DNA from: Tetrapyrgos nigripes
Taxonomy: Eukaryota; Basidiomycota; Agaricomycetes; Agaricales; Campanellaceae
Direction of reading: 5' to 3'
Assembly (NCBI GenBank): GCA_013368315.1
Contig: JAACJM010000206.1
Coordinates: forward strand, 1-64,000
Length of the DNA: 64,000 nucleotides
Shown in pieces: positions 44,454 to 56,330 of this stretch (the first letter of the stretch is position 1; each line of letters starts with the position of its first letter). Below the pieces are notes generated by a model, which worked only from the letters and a program-made list of their open reading frames with translations, ran no database searches and was not told the DNA's origin. The translations under genes and the position numbers were made by a program.

Positions 44454-45853
44454 ATGCAATCCTCTTTTCTTACATCTTCGGATATCACTATCATTCAGTC
44501 ACAGTTTCTAGTGGAAGCTGCAATTGAAGGACTTTGCTTTGGTAAGTCTTCTTCCAGAACCCAACGTACAACTTTGATATATCTCCCTACTCATTGTCTT
44601 GCTATCCAGGCATTGAGCTCTTGATTACCATTTCTACCATCTTGCTGCTATGGTAGGCCTGTTCCAAAGTTTTCTGACACAATTTCAAACATGGACCAAG
44701 TCAGCAAGGACTTCGACAGTCACCAATGCGATTGTTTTTGGCGGTTGCATGTGCAATCGTGCTTCTCATCTCAGCATGGATCATGATAATAAACCAGATA
44801 TTTTATATAGTTCAGATCCAGGAGTTGGCATATCAAACATACAATCCTGTTCCAACCATAATTGTGACTGGCATGATGGGAGTGGTACTGTCAAGAATGA
44901 GTGTGAGTTTCTCCGTGTTATTCTAATTCCTCATCTGAATACTGAAGTATATCTGAATAGTTTTTCCTGGGTGATCTAATTGTAGTTTGGAGGGCATGGG
45001 TCCTTTTTCAAACAGAAACTATTCCCAGAGGAATTCTTCTTTTCTGTATTGCTCAATCATTCGGTAAGAATCCACACTATACTTTCCTTGAAGAAACCAA
45101 TTTTGTTGAGCTGACATTCTGGGTTTAGGATGCAGTATATATGATGCATTCCTTGCCATTAAAGGGTTCCTCGATGCAGATTTTGTACATATATATTTTG
45201 TTGATTTATTGAGGTCCAGCGTTAGATTGGTACCATACAGGGCATAGTTCAATCTATCCGAGTGATAATGCCAGTATCAATTGTCTTCACCAACCTCATA
45301 GCAACTCTTCTGATTGCATACAAGGCTTGGTAAGCAGACAGCAGACTGTTGGCTTCGTAGTTTCCAGCTTTAACTTGATTTCTCAACAGGCATTATAGAC
45401 AATCTGTCAAGGCTCACCTTGGCAGGTTAAATCCAAAAAGCCAAGTTGAGCAGATACTGGTACTCTTAGTACAGTCTGGTATAATTTATTGCATTCCTTG
45501 GGTGGGTAATCATTTGTGCACTCTTGGAACTTGAATGCTAATAACATTTTGAAACCCAGATTCTAGCCATACCCGAAATGTTCAATCCAGGGTATGAGGA
45601 TTCCATAGAACCTTACCTGGATGTAATGGTGGCCCATCTGGAAACAATCTACCCCACTGCAATCATCCTCCTTTCCCACCTCTACAAGGACCGCCAAGAC
45701 TCCATTCTCGAGAGTTTTTCTCAACCTCTGGAATTTGCTGCTCCTGCTCCATCATCCCAATCTGATCCACCAGCATCCACACAGGCACATGGCACTCAAG
45801 ATGGAGAGAATGATATTCAGGAAGTCAGTAGAGGAGATTTGGTTGTGATTTAA
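44454..45853 (+). CDS. 7-TM receptor-like membrane protein, 328 aa
   Basis: Eight exons, 44454-44541, 44610-44652, 44701-44902, 44961-45063, 45129-45184, 45241-45329, 45390-45501 and 45560-45853, sum to 987 nt with all GT-AG junctions in frame. Seven hydrophobic segments follow in order: VEAAIEGLCFGIELLITIST, FLAVACAIVLLISAWIMI, PTIIVTGMMGVVLSR, FFLGDLIVVWRAWVLF, ILLFCIAQSFG..IYD, VSIVFTNLIATLLIAYKAW and ILVLLVQSGIIYCIPWILAI. The D.IVVWRAWVL box, the N(I/V)IAT.LIA.KAW box and the helix preceding V.ALLVESG-type residues are hallmarks of a large Agaricomycete 7-TM family of unknown ligand. The C-terminus is a Ser/Pro/Gln-rich cytosolic tail. The start ATG at 44454 fits the usual short N-terminus. 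Confidence 0.85.
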
Positions 45854-47394
45854 TCTGGAGATTTCATTCGAGGGATATGATGCACTGCAGGAATAGTGGG
45901 AAGGACAAGTTTATTTTACTTTATGGAATGATTTTCTATATCTCTCATTTACTTATTTAAGCTCAAAATCAGAAACTCGTACCACCCTTTGACTAAGTAT
46001 CGCATTGTTGTTTGATACCATCTTTCTCATATGTCATACAACATGTTTTCTTATTTTCCTCCCTCCTGAGCAGTCTACATTGATTGTACTCCTCTATACA
46101 TTCACTGCTTTTCTAGAAAGCTTGAACATGTTTGTGTACAGGAGGCACCATTTCAACCCATCGCTGATCACATCAAAGCTCTCCAGGATTTTTAACCTCT
46201 CGAAACTGAACTTGGCCATCTTCACTATTCAGGATCACTTACGTAGTCAAGTTACACTACGCCACATTACAAACGGTCTTGACGAGATACTCGAGAACTC
46301 AAGCCTTGGATTCATCGCCTCATCGCCTTCTTGAACTCCCTCCTCTCAGTGAGAACATAGGCACAATTTCAAGGAAGCCTAACAGGGAGACGAACAATAC
46401 TAGAAAGAACAATAATGAAAATGAAGGAAAAAACAAAGAAACAATCAACAAAGGTACCATCAACATAGATAACCTTACGCCATAATCACCCTGACCTCAA
46501 GTCTATGCCCTGTCCCTGGACGTGTCCATATGTAACATCAAATTTTGGTAGGGTGTACAGCAGACGGTGGCTGGAGACCAAAACTGTACCCGAAACCGCA
46601 TTGCCAGACCAACACCAAATGAAAATAGAAACGTGAAAAAAAAAAACAAGCGGAGAAGTAATTTGAGAGCAACAGCATGGACGAGACGCATCCACTTCCT
46701 TCCAAAATGCCTGTGTAATTCCCTCCAGTATCACTGCATGGTCTGTCGTCCTCATTCTGAAGAAAAAGAAAGAGGTGGAAATTGGCTTCATTCGGGAAAG
46801 CAAAAAGAAGTTACGAGGCCCTTTAGGCCGAGTTAACTTATGTCGACCCCTCAATTGAGTAGCAAAGGTTCTCACGAGTTCTAACTTTTACACGCCACCA
46901 CAGCGCTCTGAAGTACCCGAACTGACGCTCAATACGTCATAGATCATTTCTGCCTTGCCACCCACCAACCACGACAAGCTTCAGGCGGATTTACCTTCCC
47001 TCAGCAGCCGTCGCAAGTCCAACTGCCGCTCTCTGAACCACTATGGGTTCCTCCACCCAACGTTCAAGGTGTCATTACAGAAGATATTAAGCTCTATCTA
47101 ATTTTTATAGTCAATTTTACAGTATTACTTACTTATACAATGGGCCTCGTAATTTGCCATGTGAAGCAGTGGCATCTTTCCCCAGTAGAGAAGAGAGTTG
47201 AAGAGAAGGTATGCTGTGCTAAAGTGGAAAGTATTATTTCTGACTTTAAACACAATTTCTGAATTCAAAAAGGCCTTAAGTGAGATTCCGAATTATCAAG
47301 AGTGTGACGTGTGATGCCCAAAGTACAATGCTGGCCTGAATTGACAGGACACATGCCTCGAGCTGCAAGTCATCCTCATCGAAAATATGAGCAT
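45854..47394. other. no confident gene
   Basis: Short unrecognised ORFs. A fragment of the dispersed repeat (TTACGAGGCCCTTTAGGCC) sits at about 46812-46832. Nothing else stands out. Confidence 0.45.
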
Positions 47395-47760
47395 CTTACC
47401 GAAATTACGAGGCCAAAGAAATGAGGCTGAGTTCTTTACACTCACTTTCTGCTTGTGGCTTTACAAGGCCCTTTAGGGACTCGTTCTTATAATCTGACGC
47501 TGCCACAGGTGGCTGTGCTCGATAGCTCCACCTCCTGATTCGCTGGCAATTCCCGCCATCACCAATCACTATATAAATTTGGGCCTCGTTCTCGTACCAC
47601 ACACACTCGCTGAAAATACAAAAATATCCGCTCCGCAGAAAGGCGTACAGAAACATCTTATATCAGTACAATAATGTCATCTATCTGTCGAGCAGATATT
47701 TTTGTCCTTTCGGCGTGACAGTGGTGGCCCACATTTTCCTCGTATGTACAAGCACGTGTG
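47395..47760 (+). repeat. dispersed repeat, copy 3, containing an intact MITE
   Basis: Shares TTACGAGGCC, AAGGCCCTTTAGGGACTCGT, TTATAATCTG, GTGGCTGTGCTCGATAGCTC, GGGCCTCGTTCTCGTACCAC and GTGGTGGCCCACATTTTCCT with copies at 7138 and 23471. A MITE is inserted at 47603-47720 between the last two blocks; the copy at 7265-7290 lacks it. Confidence 0.6.
47603..47720. mobile_element. intact MITE copy, ~118 bp
   Basis: Ends CGCTGAAAATACAAAAATAT and, in complement, CGCCGAAAGGACAAAAATAT. Reverse orientation relative to the 6403 copy. The uninterrupted sequence defines the consensus for the split copies. Confidence 0.75.
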
Positions 47761-48684
47761 ACGTATGTAGCAGATGACTGAGACATTCAAGCCCCTATTC
47801 TTGGCTACAACGGCCAGCCCTCTTAAGAAAGAATCTACTCTTATACAGAGCAGTTGAAAGCATGGATTGTTCCTGGCGGGCCTCTACAGCAGTTACTTTG
47901 AACTACATTGTTTTTGGTCCTTTTGGAATCCCTAACCGACCACTAACCCCACCAACCCCAGTCTGAATCATCTCCAAAGGCCGAGGGTAATTTACAAGCT
48001 CAGGACACACTTCTGCTAAAGACGAGAGATGGACAATAGAGCATCAGTGACAAGGCCACCAAATACTACATATATACCCACTGTCATTATGATCATACTG
48101 AAAGCAGAACTACATATAGAAAAACTGTACCATTTCCTTCAGAGTCGCCAGTAACAGGTAACAGACCAATTTCCGCCTTGTAATGCGTAATAAAGGCCAG
48201 TGACAAATTTATCTACTGTTACACGGCAAAAACCCTCGGAAATCGACCTATAAAAAGGAATTTTTTGGTCGCCTGCGGTGAAAATTTGAGCCTTGTAACG
48301 GTAACATCCTCAAACTGACGAATACTTTCAAGGATTAAACTACCTCAGTATGCAGCACAGCAGAATAGCGGGGACAAGTCAGACATGTTGAAGGACTAGA
48401 AAATGTAAAGCATGCACCTATCCGTTCCTATCTCTCCACTGACACATCGCAAATATTTGGGTGAGCTGGGAGCTGTGCTAGGACAACAAAGCATTTAGCG
48501 CAGTAAGAAAGACTTTTAGAAACAACAAACGTACCATCAAAAAAGCGCTGAAGGGTGATGAGGATGAGTGCAGTGACTGGACACAGTGAAGGTTGGGATG
48601 GACGCGCAATCGCAAATTCAACACAACATGTGACCGCAGCTATACAGTTGACCGGCATTTACCGGAGCTGCGGCTGCATCAAAA
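47761..48684. other. no confident gene
   Basis: Only short ORFs; no repeats recognised. The stretch ends at the left TIR of the Tc1/mariner-like element. Confidence 0.45.
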
Positions 48685-48999
48685 TCAATAAATATATGGA
48701 CGATTGTTTTTTTTTTCACGAGCGTCACCCTATGTAGCTCAACGGCACTCAATCAGCAAATTGTTTTGCCGAGTGCTGGCGTCGTATCGGCGACGGGCGT
48801 CCTTCAAAAATGGTGTTACAATTTCTATCATACGACTTCTACTAATTTCTGGACTACTGTACGATTTCGGACTACATACATGAGGTACATATTACAATGG
48901 CATCTTGTTCCAAAGGAAAGAAACACAATAACTAAGAGCCAAATGACAAGAATGGCATAGCAACAGGAACAACAATGAATAGCGCTTTACGGATCCGAA

Positions 49000-50630
49000 T
49001 CAGTCATTCTCGACACTAACAGACCACCCTGGTGGAACTGGAGCAAAGCCATCCATCCCATCCGCATGGAAAAACCATTTGACGGTAAGGCCAAGCTCAT
49101 CAACATACGCACTGCCCTCACCCTCGCTTTGCCACATGCTCCCATAAACTCTCTCTATCCCAACCTTGTTCCCAGCTGCATCAGTCAAGCGCTTCTCGAG
49201 GTCCAGAACGGTCTTCTTAGATGGACGGGGATCAGGTTCAGGCTCTTCAGGAGACTTGCACTTGAAAGTCAAATGGTCACTTGTGACCTAGGCACCCACT
49301 GCCTGCCTGAGGCATATGATGTTCTCAGGAGCGATATTGAGATCAGTCAAGTGCTGATCTCCAATGTCATTGAGGACGTCAGGGCCGAGAGCTGCATTCT
49401 CGAGACTGAACTGGTATTGGGAGGCATTCTGGATTCCATACTTGTCTTCAGCATATTGAAGGAATTGAGGCAGCTTTGTTGGTGTGTTTTTATAGTCCAA
49501 TGTAAGAGTTTCAGAATGAGGAGAACGTGGAGTTGAAGCAAACAAAGAAGGGTGAGGAGTCTCCAGCTGATGGCTTCCCAATACCATTCCAAGAATGGCT
49601 GAAAGGTGTCCAAGATCAGATGTAGTGGCACAAGAGACTCCTTCCAAACTTCCAGAACTAACAGAGGATGAGCACCTATTGCGTCCGAGAAGTGAGGAAT
49701 TGCGAGTTCTAGGATCAAAGGTGATGGTATCCGGTGGAGTAAGAAGTGTCGCTTTCTTGTCAACCTATGTAAAGTACCAGTCAGTCTTTATTACTGGTCA
49801 CACAAATATCACTCACCATAGCATGCGCCCACTCCGCCATCATGAAAAAAAGTCAAAGGCACCTTCTCCTTGGTTTGAGGACAAGTGTAAAAGCATGCAT
49901 TGGTGTTCGGGTCACCATATTCATGCTCCAAGAGACCACGCTGCTCCGCAATTGCACGCTCAGTAGCAGTCAAATGAACCGTCTTGCCCTAGGAATATTC
50001 CTGAGTGAATGGATCCAGAACAAGCAGCAAGCAAGATGACTTAAATCATCTTCTCCACTATCCTCAGAGTCCGAATCGTCGTTTTCACGTTTCTATCATG
50101 GCTATAAGTTATCAATGACACATATAGCCAAAGTAAACCTTACCTTTGCTGCTTTGATCTTCTTTGCATCAATGAAAATTGTGATTGGCTTTGAAGGAGG
50201 GGATTCCAAAACTTTTTCGACAACAGAGGTGATGTATTCGTCGTAATTCTCTATATCCGTTAATTGGAGCAACCTTTGAATGATAATGGACGATTTCAGT
50301 ACAAGATGTTGCGCAAAGAAGAATGACTTACGGTGCAGGAGGGATCTGCACTTTGAATGTGTAAAGCACGTTTTCAGACACAGTAAAGCACCTGGCAAGA
50401 CCAAACTTGACCAACATAGTAGTGAGTAACCCAAGATAGCTTTTCTTTGACGCCTTGAAAGTGTGCTCCAGCTCCTTCGTCTTCGTTTCCTTGACTAACT
50501 TCTTCTTGCCACCTGCAGTTGTACCACTGGTATATTCAGTTAGCTGGACAGAGACTTTGAGACTGATTTCCGTTGCAGGTATATCAGCTTCATTATCAGA
50601 CTGAGATGGGGAGGCAGGTCGAGGAGGCAT
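49000..50630 (-). CDS. passenger gene of the mariner element, SAM-like domain
   Basis: Minus-strand exons: 50630 to about 50338 (MPPRPASPSQ... basic, KETKTKELEHTFKASKKS), then ENYDEYITSVVEKVLE and PITIFIDAKKIKAAK, an acidic stretch, VHLTATERAIAEQRGLLEHE and YGDPNTNACFYTCP. Then come AEWAHAMVDKKATLLTPPDT and a helical domain that looks SAM-like (FLQYAEDKYGIQ, LGPDVLNDIGD, LTDLNIAPENIICLRQ). A final VYGSMW...APVPPGW module ends at the stop 49000-49002. I recall similar proteins as an expanded Agaricomycete family, from memory only. Two joins do not close in frame: near 49985-50050, and at a T7 run (about 49843-49849) just before the AEWAHAM segment, where one base too many is present. It may be a recent pseudogene or contain sequence errors. 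Confidence 0.55.
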
Positions 50631-50771
50631 ACTGGTGATGGTTAGAGGGAGAGGAGATGTGTAATCATCTAGCTGTCACTCACAGCTCTTCAGTTCGGGA
50701 ATTGGCTTAGACCTTCTTTCAGGGCTGTCTGTCAATTTGAAGTGTTGCAATGGTCATTTAGAGTGACACAT

Positions 50772-51838
50772 TTAGACTACATAACCTGCTCTATGAAAGA
50801 ATCCCCAAGCCTTGGTAGAAGTAATAGTTTGACAAGCTTTATCAATGATAGAGAGTCCAAAATCCTCAGTATGACGACGAAGAAATGCCTTGATAGCAGA
50901 GAAAGCTAATTCAGTGGGGTTTAGGTCTGGTGAATATGGAGCAAGGTCAACAAGTTTGCATTCTACAATCCATCGTTAGAACCCTTGTATCATCAAAAGA
51001 AGAATGAGAAGACATACTAGCTTGCACTTCTACCAATTCTCTCACCTCGTCTACGTGACGAATAGAGCAATTGTCCATAACAAGGACACTGCGAGGACCG
51101 GGATAGGGATTTGTGAGAGGGATCTACAGAGCTGTCAGCTTGTCATTGAGATAAATCAGAATACAATATACATACCACATATTCTCGTAAGAATTGAACG
51201 AAACGTTCTGCAGAAACTGGCCCAGGAATGACATTGTAGGCAACAATCCCATCAATAGTCAGCAGAGGTAATATGGAAACCCTTTCCCCTCGAACAAAAT
51301 GCTGGTGAACAATACAGCGACCACCCTTCACCACCCAGCCATAATGCCGTTGATGAGTTCTTCTATTACGTGAGCCTTCGTCTGTGAACATGAGCATGTC
51401 TGGGTATGGTGCAATATTGGCGATGGTAATCATGTGGTGTGAATGGAGAAGGTTATTGGCCTCTTGAGCTTTGGTAGATATGCATTTGTGAGAGAAATAG
51501 AGTCGATGGATAGTGTGAAGGATAGTTGACTTTGTAACATAAAGACCAAGACAGGCGTGCAGCTGGGTTTGTATTTCGTCCAGGTAAAGAGTCCTACAAT
51601 TTTGTAATAACCTGACTACAAAGTGGGCGTCACTGCTACGGACAATGCGAGGGCAACCAGGTCGATGTGCGAGTGGATTATAGTGCACACCGTAATGCCT
51701 GTGATTCCGAAGCGTGTCATAGACCAGGGTACGCCCGATACCAAGGATCTCTTGGATTTCTTCTCTGGACCTGCCCTGGACATGGAAGAGAATTGGTATG
51801 CGAGCTTTGATATCTTTGGAGACCGGACGGCGGGGCAT
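50772..51838 (-). CDS. Tc1/mariner-like transposase, 319 aa
   Basis: Three exons, 51838-51176, 51123-51018 and 50962-50772, sum to 960 nt with in-frame GT-AG introns of 52 and 55 nt. The N-terminus has paired helix-turn-helix features (EEIQEILGIGRTLVYDTLRN; then a GCPRIV linker). The DDE catalytic core shows all three acids: MLMFTDEGS (first D), VLVMDNCSIRH (second D) and APYSPDLNPTELAFSAIKAF (final acidic box). HYGWVVKGGRC and RGERVSILPLLTIDGI between them are typical of the DDE_3-type family in Agaricomycetes. Nothing is broken, so the enzyme may be active on the ends at 48685/51980. Confidence 0.88.
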
Positions 51839-51980
51839 AATGATACAGCTGTAACTAAGAAGTAACTAAGAAAGAAGCGTTGGAGCCGATATGAAGCCGA
51901 AGTGACATGCCGATCTAGTGCCGCTGAGGAGACATAGGTCGACCCTCGTGAAAAAAAAAATGATCGTCCGTATATTTATT

Positions 51981-53475
51981 GAAACTGCTCTAAGTCTTTG
52001 CATAGAGAGGCTCGAGTCCCTCTAAGCGTCCCTTAGCTTCCTCCCGCCTCTTCCCTCAGGCTGTGTTCCTGCATGTAAGTGGATTAAGCAAAGTGTGTAT
52101 GTACCAAATCTCAGAGAGTTTCCCCAGACAGTACAATACCAGACAGGAGAATTAATACATATACGTACTTGACTCGAGTCTATTTTACCCATTTGGTGTA
52201 GAAAGTGAGATCCTCCAGAAAAGCTTGGGAAAAGCTGGCAAAAGTTGTTGAAAAGTAGGTGCCATTCGGAAAAAAGTAAAAGGCGGGAAAAGGCTTCCGG
52301 AAGAAAGTAGAAGTCGGAAAAAGCTTCCATCAAAAAAGTCAATCAAAAGTCTTGATGGGAAAAAGTTACCGAAAGCTCCGAAAAGTGGGGGAAAGTCGAT
52401 TTGCCGTTTTACTGATGTATTTAGGTTGGTCACCCGCGTAACAGTAACGGAGGGGCGGCGAATTGATTAAAATGGTACAGTATAGGCTTGCGAATGTCTA
52501 CATGTCAATGCATCTACGTGCCTACGTCTGTCGCTCCGATATACCCTTTTTGGTGTGTGGGTGGGTGTGAGTGGATTTGGATTTGGATTTGATGTTTGGG
52601 CGTGTTTGGGTTTGGGTTTGGTAAGCTTGGACGAGGGGCATATTAGGTGAAAAAAAAACAATGGCCATTGTGAGTGACCAACTAATAATTAGTCTTCCTA
52701 CTCATATTTGAGCTCCGTGAATTACCGACTACACACCTAAGAAATTGTGGTGTTGAGACCTGGGGGTGGGGCGATCAAGGGGAATAGAGCAAAGCCTGAT
52801 GGAAGGCTGGGTCAAAGTATTTTACAAGGGGATGCTACATGATTGACACTTCTACACGAGGTCTGCCTTAATTGATGCTTTTCTTGTCAGGTGTGAGTTT
52901 GGTAGCAACGCTTACCCCATCTGTCACCAGCAAGACCTGGAGGAGTATAGAATGAAGCTATAAATATTAAATAAGGACGAACACAGCGACGGGGAGGATG
53001 GCCGTTTGAGTTACAGTGTCAAACCGTCGCACAACCCGCTGCACTCATGAATCAAATCTCATCTCGTTGGCTTTACTGACAACCATACTTAGCTAGCTAG
53101 TTATTTCTATTTCCAAGATTTTACTCGCACCCGTTACTATCTGTACTCTTAAGTACCAATGCCAAACCAATGCCATTGCCAGTGACTTTTCATGTTCAAG
53201 AAAAGTTTCGGCCCTTGCCGCTAGCGGCCATACCCGCCGTCATCATATTACTGGGTGAAGTGATATCTTTGCTACTTCGACCCAATGAGTCATTCGAGAA
53301 TCGAACGAACTAAGAGTACTACAGAATCAATGATTTCTTTTAAATAAATAGTGAAAGGTACAGAGAATTTCGCCATATTCAAGCCCCAAGGGCTACATAC
53401 ATAGATAGAAGGAACCGAACCAGCCTATCATCATGATCAAGGACAAGAACAAGAACTTGAGCGACTCAGACGTCG
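51981..53475. other. no confident gene
   Basis: Holds an A/G-rich repetitive stretch (52200-52410) and a G/T-rich run (about 52552-52627, GGATTTGGATTTGG and GTTTGGGTTTGGG). 53180-53240 repeats TTCATGTTCAAGAAAAGTTTC-like sequence once only. The rest is upstream of nothing I recognise; the DMATS gene ends at 53476. Confidence 0.45.
52200..52410. repeat. A/G-rich GAAAAAG-type repeat
   Basis: Irregular repetition of GGAAAAAG, AAAAGT and AAGCTT. In reverse complement it resembles 6257-6340 (TTGACTTTTCCGAACTTTTG, then GGAGCTT and CTTTTTCC), so it may be a dispersed low-complexity repeat. Confidence 0.35.
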
Positions 53476-55426
53476 TTAATTCAACCAAACTTCAGGCGAA
53501 AAGTAGCTCGTCAACTCCCAATCGTGCGTCTTCATTGCGAATGTCAAGTAAGTTTGAATTGCTTTGCCCGGGGTATCAAGAGGCCTTTGAGAACTGTAGG
53601 TTTTGGTTGAGAGGCGAATGTTCCAGCAACGAATTTGAACTACTTACTGGGCTTTGGATACCTCTCGGACGAACCAGCCTTCGGGAAGTGTTCAGTCAGA
53701 CCAATACGACGGTAGAATCGTTCAAGCGCTTCGCAAACACTCAAATCATTTGTAGAGTATACACTTCAGTAACCTCAGTTCAGTTGACCAACAGGAGCTC
53801 TAAAACGGTAGAACTCACCAGATCGGTATGCAGACTTTGGGGAAGACCAAGTTCTGTCCGGAAACAAACTCGTAATAGTACACAAGTCCACCGAGAGGAT
53901 GAATATTTCTCTCAGCTTCCACGACGTCTTTATCAAATGATTTCTCCAAGGGTTGCGAATGGTTCTCAACAGCATTCGGGAACATGGTATCCCAGAGAGT
54001 CTCCAAAACCTTGATGGCATTTTCCATTTCAGGCCCTGTGAGACGACCACCAAGAGTAAAACCACTCTTAGCATCGTCCCAAGAAGTACCCTTCATAGCA
54101 TGACAGTATATCTACAGAAAGAAGTCAATGATAGTCACGACACGGAAGAGAAGCATTGAGATTCTTACTTTCAAACGATTCTTCAAAGGAGTGAGACAGT
54201 CGGTAGCTACTATTTCGAATACGGGGCGAAGCTCCTTGTCAATGCTGTTCATGTATTCCATCAAGAGATCGAACGGCTGAACGAGTGACGGATCAAGGTC
54301 TTCGGCCAATTTACGGAAGGGCGAAAGGTCGAGATCCCCCATGAACACAGGGCTCTGCGTGTTCAATGGAGGAGAGGCCGGATCCCAATGAGGAGCTCGG
54401 AAGGTAACATAATACGCCTTCAACACTATGGTACCCAATGGACTAAAGTCCATTCCTGAAAAAGCACTGAGTACAACGCTCGAAATATGAATTAGATGGC
54501 CTACCAAGCATGAAACGACTTCCAGGAAGAACTTCCTCTCCGAGTTCCGCACTTTCAGAATCCTCGTCCTCAGGAAACATGAATCTCTCAATCTTTCGTC
54601 GCCAAAGCATTCCGTCGTCTTCAATCTTGATCATTCCGCCAAAGTTTCCGAGTGTGGACGTGTAATAATCAAACATTCTTGCACCCTTGTGAAACTGGCC
54701 GGTTTTTGGGTCTCTTCAGGCTCATATCCCATCAGAAAAAAGATGGAAGGCAAATAACAATGCACTCTTACCGAGGTTCAATCACAAAGCGAACTTTGCG
54801 ATTGGGTTTATCACCAGATGTAGCTTCCTTCAAATTAGAGCTTGGAATGATCCAGCTGGTCTCGATGGGACTGCCGTCGATAGTCATAAAAGAAGGAGGC
54901 AAAGTGAAAGCATCTGGGCCCAAGAAGGGGACAACTCGTGCATATACGAAGAGAACATAGGCGCATTGTATGGGAAGAGGATAATTCTGGAAAGACGCGT
55001 AAGAAGATGAGACACCTCTACAAGGGCGTACTTACCGATGTATCAAGCATTTGCGCAAAAGGCAAGACTACCTTGCGCCAATAGAAGTAGGACTGTCCGG
55101 ACTGGTCACCTATGAGTGTCTGATAAAAGATATGAGGTTTTCAGATAGTGAAAGTGCCATGAACGGGCTTAACATCGGCCAGAGTATCGAATAGCTTCAA
55201 ACCACTCTTCTGCTTGCTAGGCGATGGCTTGGTATCAGGGAGATTGCCTCCATACAGGGCATGGACGAGCACTTTGACATTGTCCTCCAATGAGGCGTCT
55301 GGTTTCCAGACAGACTTCAGGAGAGCTGCAACTCCCAAGGTAAATGTATGATCAAATTCCAAATGATTACAATGAGCACTGTTACTTACAGTTGATTGGA
55401 GCTTCACTAGGTGCTGGAGGTGTCAT
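53476..55426 (-). CDS. DMATS-type aromatic prenyltransferase, 498 aa
   Basis: Nine exons: 55426-55390, 55325-55174, 55119-55036, 54986-54772, 54713-54505, 54455-54169, 54111-53819, 53763-53662 and 53593-53476. The total is 1,497 nt with every junction in frame. Family features (ABBA barrel): DGSPIETSW with the substrate-binding Glu (~133), VRFVIEP (Arg ~157), LKAYY (~245), NRLKIY (~326-330), TLGGRLTGPE, GLVYYYEF and PKVCIPI. These Arg/Lys/Tyr residues shield the allylic cation. At the usual K-x-Y-x-P site the Tyr reads Cys. The C-terminus QTYLTFAMK...YFSPEVW is typical. It likely transfers dimethylallyl to an indole or other aromatic. A longer in-frame N-terminus from 55642 exists but does not resemble the family. 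Divergent to the methyltransferase at 56331. Confidence 0.9.
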
Positions 55427-56330
55427 AGCAAAGGGGAATGATTTCGTATGTGTGTTTGCGAATACTTGGCTTTTATTTTGGTCCGCCCTGCGAAGTTCAT
55501 GATCAACAGCTCCCCATACAGAGGTACCTAAGTACTTCTCGAATTCAATCAACCGGGGAAAGGTGCCACTCCTTCGCATGGCAAGGTACGAGGCCCCTTT
55601 TCCCATTGAGTATCTATGTGCTTGAGTGGAGGCCTTATTCAAATTTCAATCAATAATCTTGTATACCTTGACAGGTACGGAGATAGTACTCATATGCAGC
55701 AGCAAGGAAATTGATGAACAGAGAAGGAAAGAGTCTGCAGGAATAAAGCTAATGATGCTGGCATCAAAGAAACGAAAACAAAGCGAAACGTTAAACCAAA
55801 ATGACTAGTGAGTAATGAAAACGTTGATCAGTTAATTGCTGCAGTGGTTCGACAGGTGACTCAGGTGGCTACCGAACGGCGCTTCAGAGCTGACAGTCAG
55901 CGGTATTTGTCACAGAACCAAATTGGGAGGTCCAGAACCAAATCGGGTTCTGGCACTTCCCATGCACTAATTCAGAGCCGGAATCGTAATGTATCAAGAG
56001 AAGATCCCGAGATGGAAAGTTGGAGCCAGAAATCTGGAATGTTGAATTAGCACTACAATAAGACTTGCACATGTCGAAGCATTTGCTTACCGTCTTAGCC
56101 AACCCTAGGCAATCCTGAATGCCTCAGAGGCCTATTCCCTGTTCATTGGGTACTACACGTCATAGAATAGTACCTTGTTGATAGTATCGACGGCTACCAA
56201 GTTGTAAGACCTTGCACTCCTCTTGCTAGCGTTCTGCCACCGATGAGAATCAGTGGGACTCTTTCTGGATTGGACCCGTAACTCAAAGCCGCACCATCTG
56301 CTTCGGAACTAATGTCAAGGTACCAAAATC
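55427..56330. promoter_or_regulatory. shared intergenic region of divergent DMATS and OMT genes
   Basis: 904 bp between two divergently transcribed biosynthetic genes, so it probably contains both promoters. No clear TATA box or palindromic operator was identified. The in-frame minus-strand extension to 55642 is likely 5' leader. Confidence 0.5.

Larger units (their letters stand above)
48685..51980 (-). mobile_element. two-gene Tc1/mariner-like transposon, ~3.3 kb
   Basis: The left end (48685-48737) and right end (51932-51980) are inverted over about 50 bp: TCAATAAATATATGGACGAT, a T run, then CACGAGCGTC..CCTATGT, with a handful of mismatches. Inside are a complete transposase gene (50772-51838) and a second gene (49000-50630), both on the minus strand and 141 bp apart. 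A clear TA duplication could not be placed because the flanks are AT-rich; the exact ends are uncertain by several bases. Accessory genes are unusual for this superfamily. Confidence 0.8.

Noticed and set aside
46486..46875. 129-codon minus-strand ORF
   Set aside because: No recognisable domain, low-complexity Phe runs and no supporting splice structure.
49000..50630. The passenger gene as a continuation of the transposase
   Set aside because: The transposase ends in its normal place with a stop at 50772 after the complete DDE domain; the next ORF has its own ATG and unrelated domains.
55424..55642. Longer N-terminus for the prenyltransferase from the ATG-like start at 55642
   Set aside because: The extra 72 residues do not resemble the family, while the ATG at 55426 gives the usual short Pro/Ala-rich start.
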